Source: Streptomyces aureus (lineage in GTDB: Bacteria > Actinomycetota > Actinomycetes > Streptomycetales > Streptomycetaceae). From it: 64,000 nucleotides of DNA. Below the pieces are notes generated by a model. It was not told the origin of the DNA. It made no database searches and saw only the letters and a list, made by a program, of their open reading frames with translations. The number at the start of each line of letters is the position of its first letter. Position 1 is the first letter of the stretch. Of the stretch, positions 10,605 to 20,345 are shown in pieces. Position numbers and translations under genes: made by a program. The stretch lies in contig NZ_JNZD01000001.1 in NCBI RefSeq assembly GCF_000725495.1, positions 1-64,000 of the forward strand, written 5' to 3'.

Positions 10605-11423
10605 ATGACCGCACAGGGGCGGGGCCGAGGGCTCGACGCAGAGGGATACATCGAACGCGAGGGATCACTCGCGCGCGTGCCGGAGGCATTCCGGCCCGTC
10701 GTCGCGGCGGCCCGGGACCGCCTCCGTGACGTCTTCGGTGCGCGGCTGGACGGCGCGTACGTCTACGGCTCGATCCCGCGCGGCACCGCGCGGGAGGGCC
10801 GCTCCGACCTCGACCTGCTGCTGTCCCTGCACGACGGGCCGACCGAGGCGGACCGCGCCGACGCCCGCGTGCTGGAAGCGGCGCTGGATCAGGAGTTCGC
10901 GGAGATCGACGGCGTGGGAACGCTGCTGTTCAGCCGTGCGCGGCTGCTGAGCGACCTGGAGAGGCACGATCTCGGCTGGTTCGTCGCCTGCCTGTGCACG
11001 CCGCTCCTGGGCGAGGACCTGGCCGGGCGTCTTCCCCGCTACCGTCCCGACGCCCTGCTGGCCCGCGAGACGAACGGCGACCTCGCCCTCCTGCTGCCCC
11101 GCTGGCGCGAGCGGATCGCCGCGGCCGAGGACACCGACGAGGCCAGACGCCCGCTGGTCCGCTCGATGTCCCGGCACCTCGTTCGCACCGGCTTCACCCT
11201 CGTCATGCCGCGCTGGAACGGCTGGACCAGCGATCTCGGGGAGATGGCCGGGGCGTTCGGCGCGTACTACCCGGAGCGGGCCTCCGAGATGCGCGAGGCG
11301 GCCACGGCAGGACACGAGCCGACCGGCGACCCGGCCGTGCTCCACTCGTACGCGCACGACCTGGGCCCTTGGCTCGCCAGGGAGTACATACGCGTGCACG
11401 GCGTAAAGGCACCCCGCCCCTGA
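10605..11423 (+). CDS. Nucleotidyltransferase-domain protein
   Basis: A 272-residue protein of the DNA polymerase beta-like nucleotidyltransferase superfamily. The active-site signature is clear: YGSIPRGTAREGRSDLDLL, i.e. G-S followed by D-x-D. The C-terminal half is helical. It could transfer a nucleotide to a small molecule (as in aminoglycoside adenylyltransferases) or to a protein or RNA; the sequence does not say which. The ATG at 10605 lies six bases after CAGAGT, a possible -10 box of a leaderless transcript. It is convergent with the metallo-beta-lactamase gene. Confidence 0.75.
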   Translation: MTAQGRGRGLDAEGYIEREGSLARVPEAFRPVVAAARDRLRDVFGARLDGAYVYGSIPRGTAREGRSDLDLLLSLHDGPTEADRADARVLEAALDQEFAEIDGVGTLLFSRARLLSDLERHDLGWFVACLCTPLLGEDLAGRLPRYRPDALLARETNGDLALLLPRWRERIAAAEDTDEARRPLVRSMSRHLVRTGFTLVMPRWNGWTSDLGEMAGAFGAYYPERASEMREAATAGHEPTGDPAVLHSYAHDLGPWLAREYIRVHGVKAPRP

Positions 11424-11509
11424 GGACCCGCTCTGGCCCCCCAGAACGCCACCCAGGACTACCGCGCCCGCCCCGTCCCCCCGGGATCAGCCGTCCCCTT
11501 TGATGAGCC

Positions 11510-12340
11510 TTAGATGAGCCCGTGCTCGCGCAGATAGTCGATCTGCGCCCGTACGGACAGCTCGGCCGCGGGCCACAGCGACCGGTCCACGTCCGCGTAG
11601 ACGTGGGCGACGACCTCTTCCGGAGCCCGTAGGCCGTTCTCGACGGCGGTCTCGACCTGGGCGAGCCGGTGGGCGCGATGGGCGAGATAGAACTCGACCG
11701 CGCCCTGTGCGTCGTCGAGGACCGGCCCGTGACCGGGCAGCACGGTGTGCACGCCGTCGTCGACCGTCAGCGAGCGCAGCCGCCGCAGCGAGTCGAGGTA
11801 GTCGCCCAGACGCCCGTCAGGATGGGCCACCACGGTCGTACCGCGCCCCAGGACGGTGTCCCCGGTCAGCACGGCCCGATCGGCCGGGAGATGGAAGCAC
11901 AGCGAGTCCGCGGTGTGCCCGGGCGTCGACACGACCCGCAGTTCGAGCCCGCCGAGGCTGATCACGTCTCCGGCGGCCAGTCCTTCGTCCCCGAGCCGCA
12001 GCGCGGGGTCCAGGGCGCGCACGGCCGTCCCCGACAGCTCGGCGAAGCGTGAGGCGCCCTCCGCGTGATCGGGGTGCCCGTGCGTGAGCAGGGTCAGCGC
12101 GACGCGCTTGCCGGCCTTCTCGGCCGTGTCCAGGACGGTGCGCAGGTGTCCGTCGTCCAGGGGGCCGGGGTCGATGACGACCGCGAGCTCGGAGTCCGGC
12201 TCGGACACGATCCAGGTGTTGGTGCCGTCGAGGGTCATCGCGGAGGCGTTGGGGGCGAGGACGTTCACCGCGCGGGCGGTGGCCGGACCGGAGAGGACCG
12301 CGTCTCGCGGCTGGCCGGGAAGGGCTGCTGCGTCGGTCAT
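11510..12340 (-). CDS. MBL-fold metallohydrolase
   Basis: A 276-residue member of the metallo-beta-lactamase fold, with the zinc-binding motif THGHPDHAEG, the downstream STPGHTADS histidine, the bridging aspartate in LTGDTVLG and the final histidine in LPGHGP. The C-terminal helical region resembles the LACTB2/RNase-like branch, so a nucleic-acid or thioester substrate is possible. It overlaps the upstream Nudix gene by ATGA, showing translational coupling. A homologous gene follows crp in mycobacteria. Confidence 0.88.
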   Translation of the reverse strand: MTDAAALPGQPRDAVLSGPATARAVNVLAPNASAMTLDGTNTWIVSEPDSELAVVIDPGPLDDGHLRTVLDTAEKAGKRVALTLLTHGHPDHAEGASRFAELSGTAVRALDPALRLGDEGLAAGDVISLGGLELRVVSTPGHTADSLCFHLPADRAVLTGDTVLGRGTTVVAHPDGRLGDYLDSLRRLRSLTVDDGVHTVLPGHGPVLDDAQGAVEFYLAHRAHRLAQVETAVENGLRAPEEVVAHVYADVDRSLWPAAELSVRAQIDYLREHGLI

Positions 12341-13206
12341 CCGGATGCACCGCCGGTCGGGATGTGCTTGGTGAACTCGTCGTGCCCGGGCCAGGTCAGG
12401 ACGACCTCGTCGCCCTCCAGGCGCGCCTCGGCGAGGACCGGGGTCATGTCACGGGCGGCCGCGCCGGCGAGGGCGTCGGCGGAGCGCTCGTACTCCACGA
12501 GCCCGCGCAGGGTGGCGATGGTGGGCGGCATCATCACCAGCTCGCCCTTGTCGTAGCCGGCCGCCGCGTCGGCGGGGCGGATCCACACCGTGCGGTCGGC
12601 CTCCGTGGAGGCGTTCCGGGTGCGCTGGCCCTCCGGGAGGACGGCCAGGAAGAACCACGTGTCGTAGCGCCGGGACTCGAACTCAGGGGTGATCCAGCGG
12701 GCCCAGGCTCCGAGCAGGTCCGAGCGGAGCACGAGCCCCCTGCGGTCGAGGAACTCGGCGAACGAAAGGTCCCTGGCGACCAGGGCCGCCCGGTCCGCCT
12801 CCCAGTCCTCGCCCGTGGTGTCGCCGACCACGCTGTCCGGGCTGGGGCCGGCGAGCAGGACGCCCGCCTCCTCGTAGGTCTCCCGTACGGCCGCGCAGAC
12901 GATGGCCTGGGCGGAGTTCTCGTCCACACCGAGCCGCTCTGCCCACCACGCGCGCGTGGGCCCGGCCCAGCGGATCTGCTGCTCGTCGTCGCGCGGGTCC
13001 ACGCCGCCGCCCGGATACGCGTACGCGCCTCCGGCGAAGGCCATGGAGGCGCGCCGGCGCAGCATGTGGACCACCGGGCCGGCCTCGCTGTCCTTGACCA
13101 GCATCACCGTGGCGGCGCGCCGGGGTACGACCGGCGTCAGCGTGCCCTCGGCGAGCGCCCGAATCCGCTCCGGCCACTCTGCCGGAAACCACTGCCCATT
13201 CCCCAT
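12337..13206 (-). CDS. Nudix hydrolase (NUDT19-like)
   Basis: A 289-residue protein with an expanded Nudix module: AYAYPGGGVDPRDD is followed about 35 residues later by the Nudix box AAVRETYEEAGVLL. The insertion between the two and the C-terminal EFESRRYDTWFFLA are typical of the NUDT19/YfcD-type branch acting on CoA derivatives or large nucleotides. The ATG lies six bases after a TAGCCT -10 box on the minus strand, so the mRNA is probably leaderless. It forms a two-gene operon with the downstream metallohydrolase. Confidence 0.85.
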   Translation of the reverse strand: MGNGQWFPAEWPERIRALAEGTLTPVVPRRAATVMLVKDSEAGPVVHMLRRRASMAFAGGAYAYPGGGVDPRDDEQQIRWAGPTRAWWAERLGVDENSAQAIVCAAVRETYEEAGVLLAGPSPDSVVGDTTGEDWEADRAALVARDLSFAEFLDRRGLVLRSDLLGAWARWITPEFESRRYDTWFFLAVLPEGQRTRNASTEADRTVWIRPADAAAGYDKGELVMMPPTIATLRGLVEYERSADALAGAAARDMTPVLAEARLEGDEVVLTWPGHDEFTKHIPTGGASG

Positions 13207-13335
13207 GGCCGGAGGCTATCCCGAGCCGGGCGGATGTTCGAGGCCCCACCGCCCCACAAGCACTTTTCGCCCCCGCAGCCCCCACCCGACCCGGACCGGG
13301 CGGCTCTGCCGGAGGGGCTGACATCACGCCGGTGA

Positions 13336-13432
13336 GGGACTGAACTCAAGCCACCGCGCACCTGCACCCGGGATCCGGCGCGAGGGGCTGAAACCCAGCC
13401 ACGATCCACCGGCACCCGGCGATCCGGCGCGC
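13336..13432. repeat. Imperfect 48-bp tandem duplication
   Basis: Copies at 13336-13383 and 13384-13432 share GGG-CTGAA, AGCCAC, GCACCCGG and ATCCGGCGCG in the same order. They fill the spacer between the Nudix gene start and the RidA gene end. No gene is seen in 13207-13613. Confidence 0.6.
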
Positions 13433-13480
13433 AGCCCACGGCGTCAACCACCATGCACCCGCAGTCGGCCGCGCTCGCGA

Positions 13481-13567
13481 GGGGCCGTGCCGGTGCATCG
13501 ATGCCCGTCGCCACCGACGTCCACCACTACGTCCGACGGCGACGGGCTGATGCACCGGCACGGCCCC
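13481..13567. terminator. Very long palindrome downstream of ridA
   Basis: Arms of 30-32 bases (13481-13512 and 13538-13567) pair with only a two-base bulge, around a 25-base loop. The outer 19 base pairs are perfect. It lies 46 bases after the RidA stop on the minus strand, where it would act as a terminator, but it is far longer than the other terminators here. Confidence 0.7.
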
Positions 13568-13613
13568 GACCCACCCACCGGACCGGTGGCAGGGCCGGGG
13601 CCGCCCGACAGAC

Positions 13614-14084
13614 CTACGCCTGAGTGAGCTCCACCTGGATCTCGACCTCGACCGGCGCGTCCAGCGGAAGCACCGCCACGCCGACCGCGCTGCGCGCGTG
13701 CACACCCTTGTCGCCGAGGACCGCGCCCAGCAGCTCACTCGCACCGTTCAGCACACCCGGCTGCCCGGTGAAGTCCGAAGCCGAGGCCACGAACCCCACG
13801 ACCTTGACGACACGCGCGATGCGGTCGAGGTCGCCCACGACCGACTTCACCGCCGCCAGGGCGTTCAGCGCGCACGTACGGGCCAGTTCCTTGGCCTCCT
13901 CGGCCGTGACCTCGGCCCCCACCTTCCCGGTGACCGGAAGCTTCCCGTCCACCATAGGAAGCTGCCCGGCGGTGTACACGTACACGCCCGACTGCACGGC
14001 GGGCTGGTACGCGGCCAGCGGCGGAACGACGCCGGGAAGGGTCAGTCCCAGCTCGGCGAGCTTCGCCTCGACAGCCCCGCTCAT
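13614..14084 (-). CDS. RidA-family protein
   Basis: A 156-residue protein of the RidA/YjgF/UK114 family, whose best-known members deaminate reactive enamine/imine intermediates of amino-acid metabolism. The trimer core is recognisable (YVYTAGQLPMVDGKLPVTG, ALNALAAVKS, RIARVVKVVGFV), but the classical active-site arginine segment near the C-terminus reads RSAVGVAVLPLDAPVEVEIQ, as in the RidA-like group with altered specificity. Its ATG overlaps the stop of the DUF4177 gene by four bases. The same pair precedes the ArsA genes in mycobacteria. Confidence 0.85.
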   Translation of the reverse strand: MSGAVEAKLAELGLTLPGVVPPLAAYQPAVQSGVYVYTAGQLPMVDGKLPVTGKVGAEVTAEEAKELARTCALNALAAVKSVVGDLDRIARVVKVVGFVASASDFTGQPGVLNGASELLGAVLGDKGVHARSAVGVAVLPLDAPVEVEIQVELTQA

Positions 14085-14242
14085 GCGGACTTCTCGCGCT
14101 TCAGGTAGGCCACGAGCTGCTCGGGGTTGTTGGGGCCGGGCACGACCTGGACGAGCTCCCAGCCGTCCTCGCCCCAGGTGTCCAGAATCTGCTTCGTGGC
14201 GTGGACGAGCAGCGGCACGGTGGCGTATTCCCATTTGGTCAT
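14081..14242 (-). CDS. Small DUF4177-type protein
   Basis: A 53-residue protein starting MTKWEYATVPLLVHATKQ and containing WGEDGWELVQVV, the signature of the DUF4177 family of unknown function. TACAGT lies seven bases before the ATG, so a leaderless mRNA is likely. Its stop overlaps the ridA start (ATGA). A promoter for the divergent ArsA-like gene lies about 200 bases away. Confidence 0.8.
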   Translation of the reverse strand: MTKWEYATVPLLVHATKQILDTWGEDGWELVQVVPGPNNPEQLVAYLKREKSA

Positions 14243-14451
14243 GTGGCCGACTGTATCCGCTGCCGACCACAGCCTCTTGCCCTGCCACCCACCCGAGCCG
14301 ACCACGTGAACCGACCGGCGTCCGCACCCATCCCGACCACCCTCTCCGTCCGGATCCGACCGCCCCGCCCACCCGCCGCCACGCCGCAGACGGCACCACT
14401 TGTCCACAGCCTCCTGCTTACTCCGGCGGCGGACTGGTTAGGCTCGAATAC

Positions 14452-15429
14452 GTGAGCAGGCTCCAGGTCGTCAGCGGCAAGGGCGGTACCGGCAAGACCA
14501 CGGTGGCCGCGGCCCTCGCGCTCGCCCTCGCGACCGAGGGCAAGCGCGCCCTTCTGGTCGAGGTCGAGGGCAGGCAGGGCATCGCGCAGCTCTTCGAGAC
14601 AGAAGCGCTGCCCTACGAGGAGCGGAAGATCGCCGTCGCTCCGGGGGGCGGGGAGGTGTACGCCCTCGCCATCGACCCCGAACTGGCGCTGCTGGACTAC
14701 CTCCAGATGTTCTACAAACTGGGCGGCGCTGGCCGCGCCCTGAAGAAGCTGGGCGCGATCGACTTCGCGACCACGATCGCGCCCGGTCTGCGGGACGTGC
14801 TCCTGACCGGCAAGGCCTGCGAGGCGGTGCGCCGCAAGGAGAAGAGCGGCCGCTTCACGTACGACTACGTGGTGATGGACGCGCCCCCCACGGGCCGCAT
14901 CACCCGCTTCCTGAACGTGAACGACGAGGTCGCCGGCCTCGCGAAGATCGGCCCGATACACAATCAGGCCCAGGCCGTCATGCGCGTCCTCAAGTCGCCG
15001 GAGACGGCGGTCCACCTGGTGACGCTGCTGGAGGAAATGCCCGTACAGGAGACCGCGGACGGGATCGCGGAGCTGCGTGCCGCGAAGCTCCCCGTGGGCC
15101 GGATCATCGTGAACATGGTGCGCCCGGCACTCCTGGACGGCGTCGACCTGAAGCTGGCCGAGACCGCCTCCCGTTCGGCGATCGCGAAGTCGCTCTCCTC
15201 GGCCGGCCTCGGCGGAGCGCGCCGCGGCGGGCTCGCCGAGCGCCTGGTGGACCCGCTCCTCCAGCAGGCCGGGGAGTACGCCGAGCGGTACACCCTGGAG
15301 ACCGAGCAGCGGAGCGTACTGGCCGAACAGGCCCTGCCGCTGCACGAACTCCCGCTGCTCGCCGAGGGCATGGATCTGGCGGGCCTGTACGAACTGGCCG
15401 CACAGCTGCGTAAGCAAGGGATGTCATGA
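14452..15429 (+). CDS. ArsA/Get3-like ATPase, first of a pair
   Basis: A 325-residue P-loop ATPase of the SIMIBI class. The deviant Walker A motif GKGGTGKTT (residues 8-16) keeps the signature lysine, and [12 protein letters not shown] is the switch region. No transmembrane segment is seen. The mycobacterial counterpart (Rv3679, BagA) is a soluble ArsA-like ATPase beside whiB4, linked to protection against reductive and oxidative stress. The GTG start is seven bases after TAGGCT, suggesting a leaderless mRNA. It overlaps the second ATPase gene by ATGA, so the two proteins are made together and probably form a complex. Confidence 0.9.
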   Translation: MSRLQVVSGKGGTGKTTVAAALALALATEGKRALLVEVEGRQGIAQLFETEALPYEERKIAVAPGGGEVYALAIDPELALLDYLQMFYKLGGAGRALKKLGAIDFATTIAPGLRDVLLTGKACEAVRRKEKSGRFTYDYVVMDAPPTGRITRFLNVNDEVAGLAKIGPIHNQAQAVMRVLKSPETAVHLVTLLEEMPVQETADGIAELRAAKLPVGRIIVNMVRPALLDGVDLKLAETASRSAIAKSLSSAGLGGARRGGLAERLVDPLLQQAGEYAERYTLETEQRSVLAEQALPLHELPLLAEGMDLAGLYELAAQLRKQGMS

Positions 15430-16952
15430 GTCTGGACCCGGCCCGCGTCCTCGATCTCGACCCGCTGCTCGACGACCCGCAGACCCGCATCGTGGTGTGC
15501 TGCGGCTCGGGCGGCGTCGGCAAGACGACCACGGCGGCGGCCCTCGGGCTGCGGGCCGCGGAGCGCGGCCGCAAGGTGGTCGTGCTCACCATCGACCCCG
15601 CGCGCAGGCTCGCGCAGTCGATGGGGATCGACTCCCTCGACAACACTCCGCGCCGGGTGAAGGGCGTGGAGGGGAGCGGCGAGCTGCACGCCATGATGCT
15701 CGACATGAAGCGCACCTTCGACGAGGTGGTCGAGGCGCACGCGGAAGGGGACCGGGCGGCGGCCATCCTCAACAACCCGTTCTACCAGTCGCTTTCGGCG
15801 GGCTTCGCGGGCACGCAGGAATACATGGCGATGGAGAAGCTGGGCCAGTTGCGGGCGCGCGACGAGTGGGACCTGATCGTGGTCGACACACCGCCGTCCA
15901 GGTCCGCGCTGGATTTCCTGGACGCGCCGAAGCGGCTCGGTTCGTTCCTCGACGGGCGGCTGATCCGGCTGCTGACGGCGCCGGCGAAGCTGGGCGGCCG
16001 GGCGGGCATGAAGTTCCTGAACGTCGGGATGTCGATGATGACGGGCACCCTGGGCAAGCTGCTCGGGGGCCAGCTCCTCAAGGACGTGCAGACGTTCGTG
16101 GCGGCCATGGACACCACCTTCGGCGGCTTCCGGACCCGGGCGGACGCCACGTACAAGCTGCTCCAGGCGCCCGGTACGGCGTTCCTGGTGGTGGCGGCGC
16201 CCGAGCGGGACGCGCTGCGCGAGGCCGCGTACTTCGTGGAGCGGCTGGCCGCGGAGAAGATGCCGTTCGCCGGTCTGGTGCTGAACCGGGTGCACGGCAG
16301 CGGGGCCGCGCAGCTGTCCGCCGAGCGGGCGCTCGCCGCCGCGGAGGACCTCGATTCCGTCGAGTCGGAGCATCCCGACCCGGCCGCCACGGAGAACGCG
16401 GAACCCGGCACCGCCGAGAACGCCGACTCCACCACCGCGGAGAACGCCGAGGCCGACACCGCGGACGCCGCCGCTCCGGACGACGTGGACGACCCCGATT
16501 CCGCCACCGCAGAAAATCTTGCCGGCGCCCGCATTGTGGATCAGGCGGACGGGAAAGCTGGACTTCGTAACTCTCCCGGCACGTACGGCAGTTCAGAATC
16601 ACCGACTTCCGGTGCATCAGCTCCTGACGAAGGCTCCCCCGCCATCACGGACAGGACAGCCGGTACGGGCCGCACCACCGCAACGGACCACACGACCGCT
16701 ACGGACAAGCCCGCCGCCACGGACCCCGAGCGTTCCATCGACCAGCTCACCGCGGGCCTGCTGAGGCTCCACGCCGAGCGCATGCAGCTGCTCTCCCGCG
16801 AGCAGCGCACGCGTGACCGCTTCGCCGCGCGGCACCCCGAGGTGCCGGTGGCGGAGGTCGCCGCGCTGCCCGGCGACGTGCACGATCTCGCGGGGCTGCG
16901 GGACATCGGGAACCGGCTCGCGGCCCACCGGCCGGAGCTTCCCGAAAGCTGA
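15426..16952 (+). CDS. ArsA/Get3-like ATPase, second of a pair, with disordered insert
   Basis: A 508-residue partner of the preceding ATPase (mycobacterial Rv3680/BagB position). Walker A is GSGGVGKTT (27-35): the signature lysine of the KGGxGKT family is replaced by serine. [15 protein letters not shown] is switch II. Residues about 310-435 form a low-complexity acidic and threonine-rich insert (TAENA and TATD repeats) before a conserved helical end ([16 protein letters not shown]). Part of the insert (about 16500-16630) is clearly lower in GC than the rest of the gene and uses rarer codons. Without it the protein would have the normal size of about 380 residues. Confidence 0.88.
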   Translation: MSLDPARVLDLDPLLDDPQTRIVVCCGSGGVGKTTTAAALGLRAAERGRKVVVLTIDPARRLAQSMGIDSLDNTPRRVKGVEGSGELHAMMLDMKRTFDEVVEAHAEGDRAAAILNNPFYQSLSAGFAGTQEYMAMEKLGQLRARDEWDLIVVDTPPSRSALDFLDAPKRLGSFLDGRLIRLLTAPAKLGGRAGMKFLNVGMSMMTGTLGKLLGGQLLKDVQTFVAAMDTTFGGFRTRADATYKLLQAPGTAFLVVAAPERDALREAAYFVERLAAEKMPFAGLVLNRVHGSGAAQLSAERALAAAEDLDSVESEHPDPAATENAEPGTAENADSTTAENAEADTADAAAPDDVDDPDSATAENLAGARIVDQADGKAGLRNSPGTYGSSESPTSGASAPDEGSPAITDRTAGTGRTTATDHTTATDKPAATDPERSIDQLTAGLLRLHAERMQLLSREQRTRDRFAARHPEVPVAEVAALPGDVHDLAGLRDIGNRLAAHRPELPES

Positions 16953-17244
16953 CGGAGCCCCTGAAGGAGCACCTGCGAGGACACCCACCGAGACGAACCG
17001 CGACAGGGCATCCGAGCAGACCGCAGAAAGCCCTCGGAGACCGGAGAAACCCTCCGGAGCCCGGAGAAGGATCAGCAGCCCGAAGAAGGCTCAGGAGCGC
17101 GCGAGCGGGGATGCTCGACGGAGCCCCTGAGGCGACGCCTCACGCCCCGCTCGGCCCCGCGACCGCCGGACGGGCCCGTCCAGGGGCCCGCACGCGTCCG
17201 AGGGGCCCGAGAGCGGCGTCCTGGCCGCGGTGGGCGAACTCCCC

Positions 17245-17583
17245 TCAGCCCACGGCCGCGTAGCGCTCGTACACCTCTTCCTCGTCGAGAGGCAGCAGGC
17301 CCGCTCCGCGCTCGTACTCCGTACGCGCGGTCTCGAGCAGGCGCCGCCACGAAGTGACGGTCGGTCGCCGGCGCAACAGCGCCCGGCGTTCGCGCTCGGT
17401 CATGCCACCCCACACACCGAATTCGACGCGGTTGTCGAGCGCGTCGGCGAGGCACTCCGTGCGAACCGGACATCCGGTGCACACTGCCTTCGCCCTGTTC
17501 TGCGCTGCTCCTTGAACGAACAGTTCATCCGGATCGGTAGTGCGGCAGGCCGCCTGCGCACTCCAGTCGGTTACCCAGCCCAT
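17245..17583 (-). CDS. wblA: WhiB-like iron-sulphur regulator WblA
   Basis: A 112-residue regulator with four cluster-binding cysteines (13, 35, 38, 44) followed by the turn motif GVWGG (56-60) and a basic segment RRALLRRRP. In Streptomyces, WblA is a global developmental regulator that represses antibiotic production and is needed for normal sporulation; it responds to redox state through its cluster. Identity rests on near-complete agreement with the S. coelicolor protein as I remember it and on the position beside the PBP and ArsA genes. The start MGWVTDW was chosen over an upstream ATG at 17640, which would add 19 unlikely residues. It is orthologous by position to mycobacterial whiB4. 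Confidence 0.95.
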   Translation of the reverse strand: MGWVTDWSAQAACRTTDPDELFVQGAAQNRAKAVCTGCPVRTECLADALDNRVEFGVWGGMTERERRALLRRRPTVTSWRRLLETARTEYERGAGLLPLDEEEVYERYAAVG

Positions 17584-17988
17584 ACCGGCGCCGTCCTCTC
17601 CCGAATCGAGGCTCCCCCACGGCGGCAGCGGCATATTCACCGCCGCCAGTTGAGGACGTTACGGAAGGTGGGCACAGCGCAACACCCCCTTCGGGCCCAA
17701 TCTTGAATGGCCCGAACGGACTATGCGTAAGCGGCAGATCACCCGGGGGAGTGAGCCGAGGACATGCGTGACCATCCCGGCAATCCGGGACATTTGGGTC
17801 GAGTCACATCGGGCGTCACGTGACACACGAGGTTGATTCGGACACGTGCTCCACAGGAGCGCGGAACCTCCGGAACGATTCGGGGTCGCCGGACGTATTG
17901 ATACGTGGTCGCACTGCTGTGACAGTTGAGAGCAGCTTAGGCCAAGGCATATACGCGTGTCCGGCGAATGAGAACGTAGGCTGCCCTC
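17584..17988. promoter_or_regulatory. Divergent control region between wblA and the PBP gene
   Basis: This 405-base region has lower GC than its surroundings and no gene. It carries several short palindromes (TCACGTGA at about 17817, GTATTGATACG at about 17896) and must contain the wblA promoter. The PBP side ends with TAGGCT (17977-17982) six bases before its ATG. Such a long, AT-richer leader fits the multi-regulator control known for wblA. Confidence 0.6.
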
Positions 17989-20268
17989 ATGCCAAAGAAG
18001 CGCTCGGGCGGTGGTCTGACCACCACGCAGCAGGCCGCCAAGTTCCTCGGTGTCAGCGTGCTCGCGGGTGCCGTCATGGCCGGAATCGCGCTGCCCGCCG
18101 CGGGCGCGCTCGGTCTGGCGGCCAAGGGGTCGGTCCAGGGGTTCGATGACATTCCGGACAATCTGAAGAGTCCGTCGCTGAGCCAGCGGACGACGATCCT
18201 GGACAGCAAGGGCGGTCAGATCGCGACCGTCTACTCGCGCGACCGCACGGTGGTCGACCTCAAGGACATCTCGCCCTACATGCAGAAGGCGATCGTCGCG
18301 ATCGAGGACTCGCGCTTCTACCAGCACGGCGCGATCGACCTGAAGGGCATCCTGCGCGCGGTCAACCAGAACGCGCAGAACGGCGGCGTGGCCCAGGGTG
18401 CCTCCACCCTGACCCAGCAGCTGGTGAAGAACTACTTCGTGGAGGAGGCCGGCGACGACCCGACCAAGGTCGCCCAGGCCACCCAGCAGACCATCGGCCG
18501 CAAGGTCCGCGAGCTCAAGTACGCGATCCAGCTGGAAGAGAAGCTGGGCAAGAAGAAGATCCTCGAGAACTACCTGAACATCACGTTCTTCGGGGAGCAG
18601 GCGTACGGCATCGAGGCGGCCTCCCAGCGCTACTTCTCCAAGCCCGCCAAGAAGCTGAAGCTCCAGGAGGCGGCGCTGCTCGCGGGCATCGTCCAGTCGC
18701 CGAGCCGGTACGACCCGGTCAACGACGAGGAGGAGGCCCTCAAGCGCCGCAACACCGTGCTGCAGCGCATGGCCGAGGTGCACGACATCTCCCAGGAGCA
18801 GGCCGACGCCGCCAAGGAGACCAAGCTCGGGCTGCACGTCAGCCAGCCGAAGAACGGCTGCATCACGGCCATCAAGGGCGCCGCGTTCTTCTGCAAGTAC
18901 GTGGAGAAGGTGTTCCTGAGCGATCCGGTCTTCGGCAAGACCAAGGAGGACCGGGCCAAGGTCTGGAACCAGGGCGGCCTGACGATCCGTACGACGCTGG
19001 ACCCGCAGTCCCAGGCGTCGATCCAGTCGTCCCTGAAGCAGCACGTCTACAAGTCCGACAAGGTCGCCGCGGCGGCCACCCTGGTCGAACCCGGCACGGG
19101 CAAGATCCTCGGGATGGGCCAGTCGAAGCCGTACGGCTACGGCAAGAACGAGACCGAGTACAACTACTCGGTCAACTACGACATGGGCGGCTCGAACTTC
19201 GGCTTCCCGACCGGTTCGACGTTCAAGCCGTTCGTGGCCGCGGCCGCGCTGGAGCAGGGCCGGCCGGCGACGCAGCAGTACTCCTCGCCGAACTCGATGC
19301 TGTACCCCAGCCCCGTGCAGACCTGCAGCAGCAAGCCCTGGACGAACCAGTACAACGAGCGGGTGCCGAACGAGAGCGAGTCCGAGAAGGGCCCGTACCA
19401 GCTGAAGGAGGCGATGGCCAAGTCGGTCAACACCTACTTCGTGCAGATGATCTCCGACATCGGCCTGTGCCCGGTGATGAACCAGATCCAGAAGCTCGGT
19501 GTGGTCCAGGGCAACGGCGACAAGCTCCCCGAGGTGCCCTCCATCGCCCTGGGTGCCAAGGGCATCTCGCCGCTCACCATGGCCACGGCCTACGCGGCCT
19601 TCGCCTCCCGCGGCATGTACTGCACGCCGGTCGCCATCGAGTCGATCAGCCAGCAGATCGGCGGCCACGAGAAGTCCCTGGACGTGCCCAAGTCGACCTG
19701 TTCGCGGGCCATGTCCGAGACGACCGCGGACACCGTCAACAGCCTCCTGAGCGGCGTGATCGACTCCGGTACGGGCCAGCAGGCCGGTCTCACCGACCGC
19801 GCCAACGCCGGTAAGACGGGTACGACCGACGAGCGCAAGAACGCCTGGTTCGTCGGCTACACCCCGAACCTCTCCGGCGCCGTCTGGGTCGGCAGCGCCA
19901 CCCAGCGGGTCCACATGGTGAACATCCAGATCGGCGGCGTCTGGCAGGCGAAGGTGTACGGCGGTCAGGTCCCCGGACCGATCTGGCGGGACCTGATGAC
20001 CGGCGCCCTCTCGGGCAAGGACGCCCCGTCCTTCAACCTGGTCAACATCCCCGACCCGGACAAGAACCAGGACAAGGGCCAGGACGACGACGGCAACAAC
20101 GGCCGCGGGCGCCACGGCGGCCGGGGGAACAACAACACCACCAACGGCGGCACGATCAGCGGCCAGTCCGACGGCGGGGTGACGTTCCCGACGCCTTCCT
20201 TCTCGTTCCCCGACGGCTTCATCCAGGGCAACACGAACAACGGCAACGGGAACGGCGGCCAGCGCTGA
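17989..20268 (+). CDS. Class A penicillin-binding protein (transglycosylase/transpeptidase)
   Basis: A bifunctional peptidoglycan synthase of 759 residues. One membrane anchor (about 18-45) precedes a GT51 glycosyltransferase domain with catalytic Glu106 in AIEDSRFYQHG and a second motif GASTLTQQLVKN. The transpeptidase domain has STFK (Ser410), SVN (479-481) and KTG (609-611). The last 80 residues are a glycine/asparagine-rich tail (NNGRGRHGGRGNN) with no PASTA domain. ATG 17989 follows TAGGCT by six bases. It occupies the place of ponA2 next to whiB4 in mycobacteria. A perfect hairpin follows. Confidence 0.95.
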   Translation: MPKKRSGGGLTTTQQAAKFLGVSVLAGAVMAGIALPAAGALGLAAKGSVQGFDDIPDNLKSPSLSQRTTILDSKGGQIATVYSRDRTVVDLKDISPYMQKAIVAIEDSRFYQHGAIDLKGILRAVNQNAQNGGVAQGASTLTQQLVKNYFVEEAGDDPTKVAQATQQTIGRKVRELKYAIQLEEKLGKKKILENYLNITFFGEQAYGIEAASQRYFSKPAKKLKLQEAALLAGIVQSPSRYDPVNDEEEALKRRNTVLQRMAEVHDISQEQADAAKETKLGLHVSQPKNGCITAIKGAAFFCKYVEKVFLSDPVFGKTKEDRAKVWNQGGLTIRTTLDPQSQASIQSSLKQHVYKSDKVAAAATLVEPGTGKILGMGQSKPYGYGKNETEYNYSVNYDMGGSNFGFPTGSTFKPFVAAAALEQGRPATQQYSSPNSMLYPSPVQTCSSKPWTNQYNERVPNESESEKGPYQLKEAMAKSVNTYFVQMISDIGLCPVMNQIQKLGVVQGNGDKLPEVPSIALGAKGISPLTMATAYAAFASRGMYCTPVAIESISQQIGGHEKSLDVPKSTCSRAMSETTADTVNSLLSGVIDSGTGQQAGLTDRANAGKTGTTDERKNAWFVGYTPNLSGAVWVGSATQRVHMVNIQIGGVWQAKVYGGQVPGPIWRDLMTGALSGKDAPSFNLVNIPDPDKNQDKGQDDDGNNGRGRHGGRGNNNTTNGGTISGQSDGGVTFPTPSFSFPDGFIQGNTNNGNGNGGQR

Positions 20269-20300
20269 CCCCGACGCCGGGAGCGCCGACGCGAACACCG

Positions 20301-20345
20301 GAACGCCCCGTGGGCCAGGACTCGATCCTGGCCCACGGGGCGTTC
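20301..20345. terminator. Hairpin terminator after the PBP gene
   Basis: Twenty-base perfect arms (20301-20320, 20326-20345; GAACGCCCCGTGGGCCAGGA and its complement) enclose a five-base loop, 33 bases after the PBP stop. It lies between convergent genes and can serve both. Confidence 0.88.

Noticed and set aside
17659..20298. 879-codon minus-strand frame opposite the PBP gene
   Set aside because: Shadow frame: composition is Leu/Val/Gly/Arg/Asp-rich and it runs through the whole PBP gene, which has all catalytic motifs.
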